Assembly: GCF_025200925.1 (NCBI RefSeq)
Contig: NZ_CP104174.1
Span: 3,782,001-3,846,000 of the forward strand
Origin: Bradyrhizobium sp. CB1015
GTDB lineage: Bacteria; Pseudomonadota; Alphaproteobacteria; Rhizobiales; Xanthobacteraceae
Length of the DNA: 64,000 nt
Direction of reading: 5' to 3'
Shown: piece by piece, positions 37,940 through 47,192 of the stretch
Layout of the letters: every line of letters starts with the position of its first letter
Numbering within the stretch: position 1 is the stretch's first letter
Position numbers and translations under genes: made by a program
Notes under the pieces: model-generated
Seen by the model: the letters and a program-made list of their open reading frames with translations, nothing else
Database searches by the model: none
Told to the model about the DNA's origin: nothing

Positions 37940-39281
37940 GGCCGGCGAGACCGCACCGCTGCTCAAGCTGATCACCAATCGCGGTGCGATGGAGCTCGAC
38001 CACGAGCGCGAGGGCGCCTGGATCGAGGTCATCCGCAAGATGGACGAGGTCTATTCCGACCTTCTGCGCTATGAGGTCGACCTCGAGCACAAGAATGCGG
38101 AGCTCGAGGAGGCGCAGGCCTTCGTCACCAACGTCATCGAATCCGTTTCCGACATTCTCATCGTCTGCGATGCGAAAGGGCTGGTGCAGCAGGTCAACTC
38201 GGCGTTCCAGCAGACGCTCGGCTGCAGCGTCGCGGACATCGTCGGCAGAAACATCGCCGATGTCATCGATGGCCCGGACCAGGCCAAGCTGGTTCCGCTC
38301 CTCAAGCCGCGCAGCGCCTCCGACGTCGTCGACGGCGAGCTGCGGTTCTCGCGCCAGGGCGGCCGCTCCGACCTGTTCGCGATCAACGCATCCCCGCGCC
38401 ACGATCACCGCGGCCGCTTCATCGGCGTGGTGCTGACGGGACGTCCGATCGGCGAGCTTCGCCGCGCCTACGAGGAGCTGCACAAGGCCCATCACGAGCT
38501 GCAGCGCGCCCAGCGGCAACTGGTCGAGCAGGAAAAGATGGCAAGCCTCGGCCGCCTCGTTGCGGGGGTCGCGCACGAGCTGAACAACCCGATCAGCTTC
38601 GTCTATGGCAACGTCCACACCCTGATGCGCTACCGCACCGCCATCACGGCCTATCTCGATGCGGTCCACGGCAAGAGCAAGGCCGGAGACCTCTCGGCGC
38701 AAAGGCGGAGCTTGCGCATCGACGAGATTCTGGAGGATTTCGGTCCGCTGATCGAAGGCACCATGGAAGGCGCCGTCCGCATCAGCGAGATCGTGAAGAA
38801 CCTGCGCCGGCTGTCCTTCAGCAAGCTCGGCGAGGTCGAGCGCGTCAACATCGAGCGGCTTATCAACACCGCCGTGCTGTGGGCGGTGCGCACCAAGCAG
38901 GTGCGCATCGATCTGCAGCTGGAGATCGAGCCGGAGCTGTGGGTCTCGGGCAATGAGGGGCAGTTGCACCAGGTGATCGTCAACCTAGTGGAGAATGCCA
39001 TCGACGCCATGCGCGGCATCGACGCGCCGCGGCTGGTGGTCTCCGCGGCGCGCAAGGACGACGAAGTTCTGTTCCGGATTTCGGACAACGGTCCCGGCAT
39101 CGACAAGGATCACATCAGCCACATCTTCGAGCCGTTCTTCACGACCAAGCGGGTCGGCGAAGGCACCGGGCTCGGCCTCTGGATCAGCTATGGCATCGTG
39201 CGTGAGCACGGCGGCGAGCTGGTCGCCGGGCACGAGCCGGAAGGCGGCGCGACGTTCTCCTTCGCCTTACCGGCGGCGTAG
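37914..39281 (+). CDS. hupT: HupT, histidine kinase of the hydrogen-sensing system
   Basis: A 455-residue soluble kinase. The PAS domain is at about 68-175 (VTNVIESVSDILIVCDAKGL), a coiled coil at about 180-210, and the phosphoacceptor box GRLVAGVAHELNNPISF with H221 follows. ATPase motifs include NLVENAIDAM, DNGPGIDKDH, FEPFFTTKRVGEGTGLGL and GGATFSFALP. It has no membrane segment, which suits cytoplasmic HupUV as input. HupT phosphorylates HoxA and so represses when H2 is absent. It is the last gene of the island; the next gene is convergent. Confidence 0.92.
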   Translation: MAKAIHPPEAGETAPLLKLITNRGAMELDHEREGAWIEVIRKMDEVYSDLLRYEVDLEHKNAELEEAQAFVTNVIESVSDILIVCDAKGLVQQVNSAFQQTLGCSVADIVGRNIADVIDGPDQAKLVPLLKPRSASDVVDGELRFSRQGGRSDLFAINASPRHDHRGRFIGVVLTGRPIGELRRAYEELHKAHHELQRAQRQLVEQEKMASLGRLVAGVAHELNNPISFVYGNVHTLMRYRTAITAYLDAVHGKSKAGDLSAQRRSLRIDEILEDFGPLIEGTMEGAVRISEIVKNLRRLSFSKLGEVERVNIERLINTAVLWAVRTKQVRIDLQLEIEPELWVSGNEGQLHQVIVNLVENAIDAMRGIDAPRLVVSAARKDDEVLFRISDNGPGIDKDHISHIFEPFFTTKRVGEGTGLGLWISYGIVREHGGELVAGHEPEGGATFSFALPAA

Positions 39282-39335
39282 GCGGCCTGCCGATCTCAGT
39301 GGGTGCGGTGATCCGCCAATGATGATCCTTCACCG

Positions 39336-40394
39336 CTACTCGGACATCGTCAGCCGGCCGCGTGCGGGATGGCGCGTCCTGCGCGCGGCGATGGCCGGCA
39401 CGAGCGTGGGCGATTCCCCGGCGAGGCGGAGTGCAAAATAGGCAATGGTCGCTTGAAGCCCGTCCTTCAGCGCCACCTTCGGACGCCATCCCAGGATCTT
39501 CTCGGCGGCATCGATCACGGGCTTGCGCCGCCTGGGATCGTCCTTCGGCAGGGGCTCGAAGCGCAGCGGGGACGCCGATTCAGTGCATGCCAGCACTTCA
39601 CGGGCGATCGCCTCGATCGTGACCTCGTGCGGATTGCCGAGATTGCAGGGACCGCTGACCGAGGCGGAGCTCTCCATCAAGAGCTGAAGCCCCCGTACCA
39701 GATCGTCGACGAAGCAGAAGCTGCGGGTTTGCGTGCCCTGGCCGTAGATCGTGATCGGCTCTCCGCGCAGCGCCTGCACGATGAAGTTGGAGACGACGCG
39801 GCCGTCGTTCTCGAGCATGCGCGGGCCATAGGTGTTGAAGATGCGCGCGACCTTGATCTCCATCCCGTGCATGCGCCGGTAGTCGAACATCAGCGTCTCC
39901 GCGGCGCGCTTGCCCTCGTCGTAGCAGGCCCGCGGCCCGATCGGATTGACGTTGCCGAGATAGGATTCCGGCTGCGGATGCACCTCCGGGTCGCCGTAGA
40001 CCTCGCTGGTGGAGGCCTGAAGGATCCGGGCGCCCTTCTGCCGCGCCAGTTCGAGCAGGTTGATCGAGCCCAGCACGCAGGTCTTCATCGTTCCGACCGG
40101 ATCGACCTGGTAGTGGCGGGGCGAGGCCGGGCAGGCGAGGCTGTAGATCCGTTCGATCTCGCCCTCGATCTCGATGGAATCGCGCACGTCATGCTCGATG
40201 AAGCGGAAGTTCGGGTGGTTGAGCAGGGGCCGGATGTTGTCGGTGGTCCCCGTGAACAAATTGTCCAGGCAGATCACCATGCTGCCGCGTTGCAGGAGCG
40301 CGTCGCAGAGATGCGATCCGATGAAGCCGGCGCCGCCGGCGACCAGGATAGTCGGCGAGCGGCGGGACGCGTGGATGCGGGTCTGGAGCGTCAT
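39336..40394 (-). CDS. UDP-glucuronate decarboxylase (UDP-xylose synthase)
   Basis: A 352-residue SDR enzyme starting at ATG 40394 with AAAGG upstream. The NAD-binding [10 protein letters not shown] is at about 20-29. The UXS signatures are clear: [38 protein letters not shown] and [11 protein letters not shown] with the catalytic Tyr/Lys. It converts UDP-glucuronate to UDP-xylose. It is the last gene of a minus-strand cluster that also encodes a xylosidase-like enzyme and several glycosyltransferases, so UDP-xylose is a likely donor in that pathway. Confidence 0.9.
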   Translation of the reverse strand: MTLQTRIHASRRSPTILVAGGAGFIGSHLCDALLQRGSMVICLDNLFTGTTDNIRPLLNHPNFRFIEHDVRDSIEIEGEIERIYSLACPASPRHYQVDPVGTMKTCVLGSINLLELARQKGARILQASTSEVYGDPEVHPQPESYLGNVNPIGPRACYDEGKRAAETLMFDYRRMHGMEIKVARIFNTYGPRMLENDGRVVSNFIVQALRGEPITIYGQGTQTRSFCFVDDLVRGLQLLMESSASVSGPCNLGNPHEVTIEAIAREVLACTESASPLRFEPLPKDDPRRRKPVIDAAEKILGWRPKVALKDGLQATIAYFALRLAGESPTLVPAIAARRTRHPARGRLTMSE

Positions 40395-40405
40395 GATGTG
40401 GCCTT

Positions 40406-41530
40406 TCAGAGTTGGGCGACCTGCATGGGGCGAGCGACGGGGAGTGGCGCTGTCTTGCGGCGGCGCCGTGCGGCTGCCTCGGCGTAATAGGTCTCCAGCT
40501 GCCGTGCGCGATGGTCGGGGGTGTGATCGGCGAGAACCCGCCGCCGCGCGTTGTGCGCGATCGTGCGCCGTTGCTCCTCCGGCATGTCGCGCAGGATCTC
40601 GGCGACCTCGCGTGGGCTGGTTGCCAGCAGGATTTCTTTCGACGGCGCGAAGATCGTCTCGATACCGGGCCACCGGTCCGAGATTACGGGCGTGCCGCAG
40701 GCCGCGGCTTCGAACAGCCGGACGCTTGGGGAGAAGCCCAGCGCCTTCATGTCGGCGCGGGTGGCGTTCAGCGTGAAACGCTGCGCCGTGTAGAACTCCG
40801 GGTGCTGCTTGGGCGAGAGGTGCTCGATCCGGGCGACGTTGGCGGGCCAGGCGATATTGTCCGGATACTGTGCACCGGCGACGACGAATTTATCGGTCGG
40901 CAGCGTGCGCGCAGGCGCAAGCAGCAGCTCCTCGAGAACGGGCTGCCGGTCCTCGCTGTAGGTCCCGAGATAGCCGAGCGACCATTTCGGCTGCCTCTGC
41001 TTCGCTGCGTAGGTCTCCGCATCCGCGCTGCAATAAAGCGCACGCGCCAGCGGACTACCGTAGCTCTGCTCGATCATGCCGGGCACCGGTCCGCCGGTGA
41101 AGGACAGATAGAGATCGAAGCGCGGGATCATTGCCGCCGAGAGATAGTTGAGGCCCTGCTCGAGCCGCGCCAGGGTAACGGGCGTGTCGATGTCGTAGAA
41201 CGCGGTGACGCCCCTCGCGTGGGTCGTGGTCCATTCGGCGATCGCGATGCCGTCAGGAACATAAGAGCCGATGATCACCAGATCGGCATCGCGGATCAGC
41301 TTGCCGAACTGGCGCGGAACATCCTTCAAGGATTGGTACAGCTCGACCGTCCAGGCAGCGGGCTTGGTCAGGTCACGGTGATCCCGATACCAGGGCACGT
41401 CCCGCTCCAGGAACGTGACGCGGTGACCTCGTCGCGCCAGCGCTTCGATCAAGGCGCGGTAGGTCGTAGCATGACCGTTGCCCCAGGACGAAGTGACCGA
41501 AAGACCGATGACGACGATGGAGAGATTCAT
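40406..41530 (-). CDS. CgeB-like glycosyltransferase (paralogue A)
   Basis: A 374-residue GT-B-type protein with the N-terminal [18 protein letters not shown] motif and the C-terminal donor-site region [28 protein letters not shown]. Both are typical of the CgeB/spore-maturation glycosyltransferase family. It is strikingly similar to the protein at 52208-53311 (shared [53 protein letters not shown]). It is cytoplasmic. Donor and acceptor are unknown. It overlaps the next cluster gene upstream by 4 bases. Confidence 0.82.
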   Translation of the reverse strand: MNLSIVVIGLSVTSSWGNGHATTYRALIEALARRGHRVTFLERDVPWYRDHRDLTKPAAWTVELYQSLKDVPRQFGKLIRDADLVIIGSYVPDGIAIAEWTTTHARGVTAFYDIDTPVTLARLEQGLNYLSAAMIPRFDLYLSFTGGPVPGMIEQSYGSPLARALYCSADAETYAAKQRQPKWSLGYLGTYSEDRQPVLEELLLAPARTLPTDKFVVAGAQYPDNIAWPANVARIEHLSPKQHPEFYTAQRFTLNATRADMKALGFSPSVRLFEAAACGTPVISDRWPGIETIFAPSKEILLATSPREVAEILRDMPEEQRRTIAHNARRRVLADHTPDHRARQLETYYAEAAARRRRKTAPLPVARPMQVAQL

Positions 41531-42615
41531 TCTGCTGCCTCGATTCGGGAGCTGTGGGCGACGAAGAGATCGTTGAACTGGCGGGCGCGCTGCCGATAGG
41601 TGTGCTGGCTGAGAATGCGTGCGCGGGCGCGCCGGGCGATCGACCGGGCCCGCTCGGGATCGAGCGCGGCGAGGTGCTCCGCCACCTCGGCCCCGTCAGC
41701 GGCCACCAACACCTCGCGGTCCGGTTCGAGGAAATGATCGATGCCGGCCCATTGGTCGGTGATCAGGCAGGCGCCGGCACCGATCGCTTCGAACACACGC
41801 GTCGGCGGCGAGAAGCCGTAGCGCGCCATGCTGTCGCGATTGACGTTCAGCGTGGCGAGCCCGGAGCCGAAAAACGCGTTGTGGTCGGCGGTGCCGACAT
41901 GGCCGATCTTGCGCAGATTGGCGGGGGCGTCCTTGTCGTCCCAGCCGGAGCCGCCGAGCACGAAGGACTTTTCGGGCAGGCCGCGTGCAACGTCGAGGAA
42001 GAAATGCCCGACGCGCGTCTCGCGGTCAGGCAGGCGGTTCGCCAGCAGGCTGAGATCGCAGGCAAAGCGCGGATTGGGCGGCGACGGAAAATGCGTAGCC
42101 GGATCGAGCGCGTTGTAGATCGGCACGCAGTCCCGCGCGCCCACCGATCGATACGCCGATACGACGGGCTCGCCGCCGCCATAGGTCAGGACCATGTCGT
42201 AGCACGGAATCGCGCGACGCAGATGATGCTGCGGATCGCTTTCCATCGCCTCGAGCGTGGCGGGAGCATCGACGTCCCAATAGATCCGCATCAGCCGCGA
42301 CGGCAGCGCGGCGACGGCGTTCTCCAGCTCGAGATCAAAGACGCCGACGCCGCTGGCCTTGACCAGCATGTCGGTCGATTGTGCGGCGGTATCGAGCGAG
42401 CGGCCCCAGCCGTCCGAGGTCGCGGGATAGACGACCACCCTGGCCCAATCCGGCTCGTCGATGTCGCGATGTGACTGGCGCTCGAAGGCGTCCGGTTCGT
42501 AGAAGGTGACCTCGTGGCCCAGCGCCGCGATCTCCTTCAGCACGCCGCGATAGTAGGTGGCGGCGCCATTCCAATAGGACGAGACGAGACTGGATCCGAA
42601 GAAGCAGATCTTCAT
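41527..42615 (-). CDS. CgeB-like glycosyltransferase (paralogue B)
   Basis: A 362-residue protein of the same fold. The N-terminus is SSYWNGAATYYRGVLKEIA, with FYEPDAFERQSHRD and the C-terminal SPPTRVFEAIGAGACLITDQWAGIDHF. It is more divergent from paralogues A and D than they are from each other. It overlaps paralogue A (ATGA) and paralogue C (4 bases), so the three are probably made together and may act in sequence on one acceptor. Specificity cannot be read from sequence. Confidence 0.8.
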   Translation of the reverse strand: MKICFFGSSLVSSYWNGAATYYRGVLKEIAALGHEVTFYEPDAFERQSHRDIDEPDWARVVVYPATSDGWGRSLDTAAQSTDMLVKASGVGVFDLELENAVAALPSRLMRIYWDVDAPATLEAMESDPQHHLRRAIPCYDMVLTYGGGEPVVSAYRSVGARDCVPIYNALDPATHFPSPPNPRFACDLSLLANRLPDRETRVGHFFLDVARGLPEKSFVLGGSGWDDKDAPANLRKIGHVGTADHNAFFGSGLATLNVNRDSMARYGFSPPTRVFEAIGAGACLITDQWAGIDHFLEPDREVLVAADGAEVAEHLAALDPERARSIARRARARILSQHTYRQRARQFNDLFVAHSSRIEAAE

Positions 42616-43742
42616 GCAACGGCTCCGATGTCGTGCTGAGGCCGTGCCGGGCGGCCCGAATCCCTGAGGTCGGTGACGATGTCGATGAGCTGCTCGGCGC
42701 GGTGGCGGCAGGTATGACGATCCCTGATGACCTTCAGGCCGGTCGCCACCATCGCGGCAGAGAATTCCGGATCGTCGATGACGGTCCGAAGCGCATGCTT
42801 CATCTGCGCGCCATCGGCGACGCTGAGATAGGCGCCCTCGGGGAACAGGCCTTCCGCATCCGACCAGGGCGCCGAGACCAGGGGAATGCCGCAGGCCAGC
42901 GCCTCGAACACGCGAATGGTCGGGATGCCCGGGAGCAGGGCGACGTAAGGCCCGCGCGGCACATGGATGGTCGCGCGCGCGCCGGCGAAGGCGACGGGGG
43001 CCCAGTGCGCCGGCAGCCAGCCGCCATAGCGGATGCCTGCGCTCCTGATGGTGTGGAGTGCGTCATCCGAGTAACGGACGCCATGAACGCTCGCGCGAAG
43101 CTTCAGCTCCGCCACGGGCGCGACCAGGAACTCGTTCAGCTCGGCGCTGCGCTCGCCGTCGCCCCAATTGCCGATCCAGACCAGATCGCCGGTTCGCTCG
43201 ACCTGCGGCAGCGGATGATACAGCGCGACATCGGCGGCCTCGTGCCAGGTGAAGACCCGGTCGGCCCAGCCGAGCTTCAGATAGATCTGCCGAAGCACCT
43301 CGCCGAAAGCGAGCACGCCGTCGAAGCCGCCGAGATCGAACTGCGCAAGCTCCTCGGGTGCGCTGACCGCGCGGTGATGGGTGTCGTGAAACAGCAAGGT
43401 GAAGGACGCGCCTTGCGCCCGCCTGTGCCCGATCCGCGCGATGAGATCGGGCGAATTCCATTCATGCACGATGACGAGATCGGCGCCATCAAGCGCCCGC
43501 TCGAGATCGAGGCTGGTATCGTAGCGGCGGATGTCGATGCCGGAAAAGAGCGCCGGAATGTCTTCGATGGCGTGACTGCCGCCTTCGCGGATCGCGCTCA
43601 GCCGGCTCCAGCCGTCGATGGGTTCGAACACGACGACCTCGTGCCCGAGCGCATGGAGCTCGCGCGCATAGCCACGCAGGAAATGCGCGTTGCCATTGTT
43701 CCAGCAGGAGGTGAAGGCATGATAGAACAGGACGCATTTCAT
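42612..43742 (-). CDS. CgeB-like glycosyltransferase (paralogue C)
   Basis: A 376-residue protein. The N-terminus MKCVLFYHAFTSCWNNGNAHFLRGYARELHALGH-type sequence and the C-terminal TIRVFEALACGIPLVSAPWSDAEGLF place it with the CgeB-like GT-B enzymes. It lacks the aspartate-rich acceptor-side FYDLDTPVTLA string of paralogues A and D; the equivalent region reads LLFHDTHHRAVS. It overlaps the GT4 gene by 4 bases. It is part of the same glycoside cluster. Confidence 0.78.
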   Translation of the reverse strand: MKCVLFYHAFTSCWNNGNAHFLRGYARELHALGHEVVVFEPIDGWSRLSAIREGGSHAIEDIPALFSGIDIRRYDTSLDLERALDGADLVIVHEWNSPDLIARIGHRRAQGASFTLLFHDTHHRAVSAPEELAQFDLGGFDGVLAFGEVLRQIYLKLGWADRVFTWHEAADVALYHPLPQVERTGDLVWIGNWGDGERSAELNEFLVAPVAELKLRASVHGVRYSDDALHTIRSAGIRYGGWLPAHWAPVAFAGARATIHVPRGPYVALLPGIPTIRVFEALACGIPLVSAPWSDAEGLFPEGAYLSVADGAQMKHALRTVIDDPEFSAAMVATGLKVIRDRHTCRHRAEQLIDIVTDLRDSGRPARPQHDIGAVA

Positions 43743-44851
43743 GCGCGCACCCCGATCTGGCTGGCCGCCGCGCTCGTCCGGCTCGATGCGATCAGGTCCT
43801 GGTAGAGACCAAGATAAGCGCTCGTCATGCGCGTCAACGAATAGGTCAGGGATTGCTCATAGGCGGCGCGCTGCAGCTTTGCTCGACCCATGTCGTCAGC
43901 GCAAAGCTCTGCCAGAGTCCGGTGCAGCGCGTCGCTGTCGGTGGGATCGACGAACAAGGCGGCGCCGCACCACAATTCCCGGAACGTCGGGATATCGGAG
44001 AGGACCAGCGCGCAGCCCGCGGCGGCGGCTTCCAGCACCGAGAGACCGAACGGTTCATAGAGCGCGGGGCTGACGAAGATCGCTGCATGCTGCAAGCGCG
44101 TCTCCAGCGCCGCGTGCGGCAGCTCTCCGAGCCAGCTGACACCCGCTGGCAGATGTGCGTCGATAGGACCGGCCACCTCGACCGGCCAATCCAGCCCGGG
44201 CGCGGCGGCGGCGAGCGCTTCGATGTTCTTGGCACGATCCCACAGCCGTCCTGCCGCGAAAATCAGATCCTGCTTTCGTCCAGAGGGCGCGCCTGGCGCA
44301 ATTCCGTTCCAGATCACCGCGCCGCGCGATCGCGGCTGGTAGATCGCCGTGATGTCGTCGTGGAAGGCCCCGCTCGGACAGACCCAGGCCTGCGCCACGT
44401 CGAGCGCCGCGGCGGCCCTTTCGCTGTAGCGGCGCCATCTCGGCTCGCCAAGCCAAGCCGTATCGTGGCAGGCGAGCGCCCAGGAGTTCACGCAGGAATG
44501 CGCGACCAGTACGGTCGGGGCCTGCCAGGCAAAGGTCGCTTCGCGAAAGCTGTTCAGATGCACGAGGTCGGGCACCAGTCTGGCTTCGAGGTTCGCAAGC
44601 ACGCGCCTTGCGTCGGAAACGTTTCGCCCCTCCGGGTCCTGCCATTCGAGTGCGAGGTCCGTTTCGACCAGGTGCACGCTGGTCTCCTGCAGCATCTGAC
44701 GCTGATGGACGCGGGCCCGCGGACCCAGCGTCGCGAGCGTGACGTCGGCGCCGGACGCGGCGAGACTCCTGGCGAGGGCGCAGGAATAGGTCCAGACCCC
44801 GCCAACCGTGTCGGTCGTCATCATGATCCTGATGTCGCCGCCACGGTTCAT
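43739..44851 (-). CDS. Glycosyltransferase family 4
   Basis: A 370-residue GT4 protein from ATG 44851. The N-terminal acceptor domain begins IRIMMTTDTVGGVWTYSCALARSLAASG. The C-terminal donor domain has FAAGRLWDRAKNIEALAAA and the EX7E-like SPALYEPFGLSVLEAAAAGCALVLSDIPTFREL. This type retains stereochemistry and uses nucleotide sugars. It overlaps the radical SAM gene by 4 bases and paralogue C by 4 bases. A longer open frame extends upstream but only as a shadow of the radical SAM gene. Confidence 0.88.
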   Translation of the reverse strand: MNRGGDIRIMMTTDTVGGVWTYSCALARSLAASGADVTLATLGPRARVHQRQMLQETSVHLVETDLALEWQDPEGRNVSDARRVLANLEARLVPDLVHLNSFREATFAWQAPTVLVAHSCVNSWALACHDTAWLGEPRWRRYSERAAAALDVAQAWVCPSGAFHDDITAIYQPRSRGAVIWNGIAPGAPSGRKQDLIFAAGRLWDRAKNIEALAAAAPGLDWPVEVAGPIDAHLPAGVSWLGELPHAALETRLQHAAIFVSPALYEPFGLSVLEAAAAGCALVLSDIPTFRELWCGAALFVDPTDSDALHRTLAELCADDMGRAKLQRAAYEQSLTYSLTRMTSAYLGLYQDLIASSRTSAAASQIGVRA

Positions 44852-46134
44852 GAGGCCACCTGGAGTTCGAGGCTGTCGAGCGGGACGGGACGATCGTTCT
44901 GCACGTCGCTGAACTGGTCGAACATCGCAAGATAGTGCCGGTGCGCGCGCTCCCAGGCGACATCGTCGGGCTCGCCCCAGAGCTTGCGGTAGTCGGGAGA
45001 GCCGGGATAGGGATAGAGCGGCACCGGATCGTTGGCCCAGACGCCGGCATCCTGCATCGTGCGGCGCCAGCGCTGCACGACGGGATCGTCGTCCTCGGGC
45101 ACCTCGATCAGATTGGCCTGCACGAAGGGGACGTGGCGGCGGGCTTCGACCAGCCGGTCGGCGAGCTGATCCGTCGTCATCTTGCAGTTCTTGGCGAGGG
45201 CCGTGCGTCCTTCCACGGTGAGGCTCTCGATGCCGGCTTCGATGGAGACGCAGCCGGCGCGCCCGAGCAGCGCGAGCATGTCGGGCTTCCAGAGGTCGAT
45301 CCGCGTCTGCACGCCGAACTTCAGCCCGAGCCTCGTCAAGCCCTCCAGGAGCTCGCGATTGGGAAGAAAGATCTCGTCGATGAAGTAGACGTACTCGATG
45401 CCTTGGCTGCGCAGGCGATCGATCTCGTCGAGAATGATCGCGGGCGGCCGCTTGCGATAGGCGTTGCGGAAATTCTCCTTGGCGCAGAACGTGCAATTGT
45501 ACGGACAGCCGCGCGAGGCCTCCACCTCGGCGCCCGGCGCGGTCGGCTCGGCTTCGAAGCGGTGATGATGGTGATGGTGACGCCGGATCATCTCCTCCGG
45601 CCAATCGAGCGCGGGCTGATCGTTGAACGCGACCGCCTGTGGGCCGCCATTGACCCGGAGTGAAGCACCGTCGGCGTAGGACAGGCCGGGAAAGTCGCGT
45701 TCGCCGTTGGCAAGACGGAGCAGGGACGCCTCGCACTCGCCCATCACGACGATGTCGGCGCCGAGCTTCCTCAAGGCGGTCTTCGGCGTGGTCGAACCAT
45801 GCGGGCCGACCGCGATCAGGGTCGGCGCAAGGTCCCGCACCGCGATGGCGAGCTGCTGCGGCACGCGAAGCTCGGGCGGGGCGCAGCGCCAGAACAGATA
45901 GGTCGGTGCGGTGGTGAAGACGATCTGGTCGGGACGAAAGGCGCGCAGCTCGGCCTCGATCTCGCCGAGGGAGAGATCGAACATATGCGCATCGAGCAGC
46001 AGCGTAGTGTGGCCGGCGACCTTCAGATTGTGCTCGGAGATACCGAGCTCGAGCGGCAGGTGAGGCGAGCGGCAGCCGAAATAGATGCTGCCCGAGAAAT
46101 CCCAGTTGGGATTGATAAGGGCGACCCGCGTCAT
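44848..46134 (-). CDS. B12-binding-domain radical SAM protein (TIGR04295-like)
   Basis: A 428-residue protein. The N-terminal cobalamin-binding-type Rossmann domain (about 1-160) has LINPNWDFSG, LPLELGI and IVVMGECEASLL. The radical SAM core has SRGCPYNCTFCAKENF (CxxxCxxC, near residue 215), then YVYFIDEIFLPNRE and VSIEAGIESLT. A natural run of six histidines precedes the core. Such enzymes methylate or rearrange unreactive carbons. I recall a TIGRFAM model (TIGR04295) for this type, tied to a 'rhizo-twelve' cassette of unknown product; that is from memory. The substrate is unknown; the cluster suggests a sugar or cyclitol derivative. Confidence 0.85.
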   Translation of the reverse strand: MTRVALINPNWDFSGSIYFGCRSPHLPLELGISEHNLKVAGHTTLLLDAHMFDLSLGEIEAELRAFRPDQIVFTTAPTYLFWRCAPPELRVPQQLAIAVRDLAPTLIAVGPHGSTTPKTALRKLGADIVVMGECEASLLRLANGERDFPGLSYADGASLRVNGGPQAVAFNDQPALDWPEEMIRRHHHHHHRFEAEPTAPGAEVEASRGCPYNCTFCAKENFRNAYRKRPPAIILDEIDRLRSQGIEYVYFIDEIFLPNRELLEGLTRLGLKFGVQTRIDLWKPDMLALLGRAGCVSIEAGIESLTVEGRTALAKNCKMTTDQLADRLVEARRHVPFVQANLIEVPEDDDPVVQRWRRTMQDAGVWANDPVPLYPYPGSPDYRKLWGEPDDVAWERAHRHYLAMFDQFSDVQNDRPVPLDSLELQVAS

Positions 46135-47192
46135 GCCAGGGCCTCACTTCTGTCGTGTGATCCGAAGCGGCTGTCGAGCCAGGTGTGGAGCGAGCGCAGG
46201 CCGTCGGCGAGGGGCATTTGCGGCGTCCAGTCGAGCGCGGTGGCAAGCGCGCGCGTGTCGGTCACGTACCAGGGCTGATCGCCCGGTCGCCAGTCCGCAA
46301 AGCGATAGCTGACCTTGCGGCCCGTCAGCTCGGTGATGCGGTCGATCAACTCGAGTAGGCTGACCGCGTTCGCCGGGCCGCCGCCGAGATTGAAGACGCG
46401 CCCGCGGGCCAGCGCGATGTTGTCGAGCGCCGCGAGCCAGGCGCTCACCGCGTCCGACACGTGCAGCGCATCGCGGACCTGTTTGCCGTCGCCGTAGATC
46501 GTCAGCGGATTGCCGTTTATGGCGCTGAGCAGGAAATGCGCGATCCAGCCCTGGTCCTCGGTGCCGAATTGCCGCGGCCCGTAGATGCAGCTCATGCGCA
46601 TCACCACGGTCTGCAGCCCGAACACCCGGGCATAGTCGTGGACGTATTGATCGGCGGTGCCCTTGGAGCAGCCATAGGGGCTGTAGAAATCCAGCGGCGC
46701 GCTCTCCGAAATGCCCCCGGCGAGCAGATCACTGACCGGCGTGTAGCGGCGGCCGGCGAGCGCGATCTCGCTGTCCTCGATCAGGCGCCCGTAGACCTTG
46801 TTGGTCGAGGCGAAGATCACCGGCGCCGAGGCATTGTGCAGGCGGACGGCTTCCAGCACGTTCAGCGTGCCACGCGCATTGATCTCGAAATCGGCCGAAG
46901 GGTCGTTGACGCTGTCGGTCACCGCGACCTGAGCGGCGAGGTGCAGCACGGCCCGCGCCTCGCGCACAGCGTCGATCACCGGAATGGGGTCGCGGATATC
47001 GGCCACCGCAATCGCGACACGGTCGCCATGCCGGGATTTCAGCCATTGCGCGTTCTCGCGCACGCCGGCGCGGACGAGATTGTCCAGCACCAGCACGTGA
47101 TCGCCTCGCTCGGCGAGACGGTCGGCGAGATTGCAGCCGATGAAGCCGCAGCCGCCGGTGACCAGGACGGGCCTGTCGTCTTGTTCACTCAT
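46131..47192 (-). CDS. NAD-dependent sugar-nucleotide epimerase/dehydratase (CDP-tyvelose-epimerase-like)
   Basis: A 353-residue SDR. The cofactor motif is VTGGCGFIGCNLADRL, then LHLAAQVAVTDSV, STNKVYG and the catalytic FYSPYGCSKGTADQYVHDY. The SPYGCSKG pattern and the WRPGDQPWYVTDTR end resemble CDP-paratose 2-epimerases rather than UDP-glucose 4-epimerases. An in-frame GTG at 47195 is an alternative start; ATG 47192 gives a TGATG junction with the upstream gene. The substrate is likely a nucleotide-linked hexose or deoxysugar; its identity is open. Confidence 0.8.
   Translation of the reverse strand: MSEQDDRPVLVTGGCGFIGCNLADRLAERGDHVLVLDNLVRAGVRENAQWLKSRHGDRVAIAVADIRDPIPVIDAVREARAVLHLAAQVAVTDSVNDPSADFEINARGTLNVLEAVRLHNASAPVIFASTNKVYGRLIEDSEIALAGRRYTPVSDLLAGGISESAPLDFYSPYGCSKGTADQYVHDYARVFGLQTVVMRMSCIYGPRQFGTEDQGWIAHFLLSAINGNPLTIYGDGKQVRDALHVSDAVSAWLAALDNIALARGRVFNLGGGPANAVSLLELIDRITELTGRKVSYRFADWRPGDQPWYVTDTRALATALDWTPQMPLADGLRSLHTWLDSRFGSHDRSEALA

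Noticed and set aside
43739..46246. Single 835-codon frame covering both the GT4 and the radical SAM region
   Set aside because: Only the last 370 codons encode a real protein; the upstream part is out of frame with the radical SAM gene and reads as arginine-rich noise.
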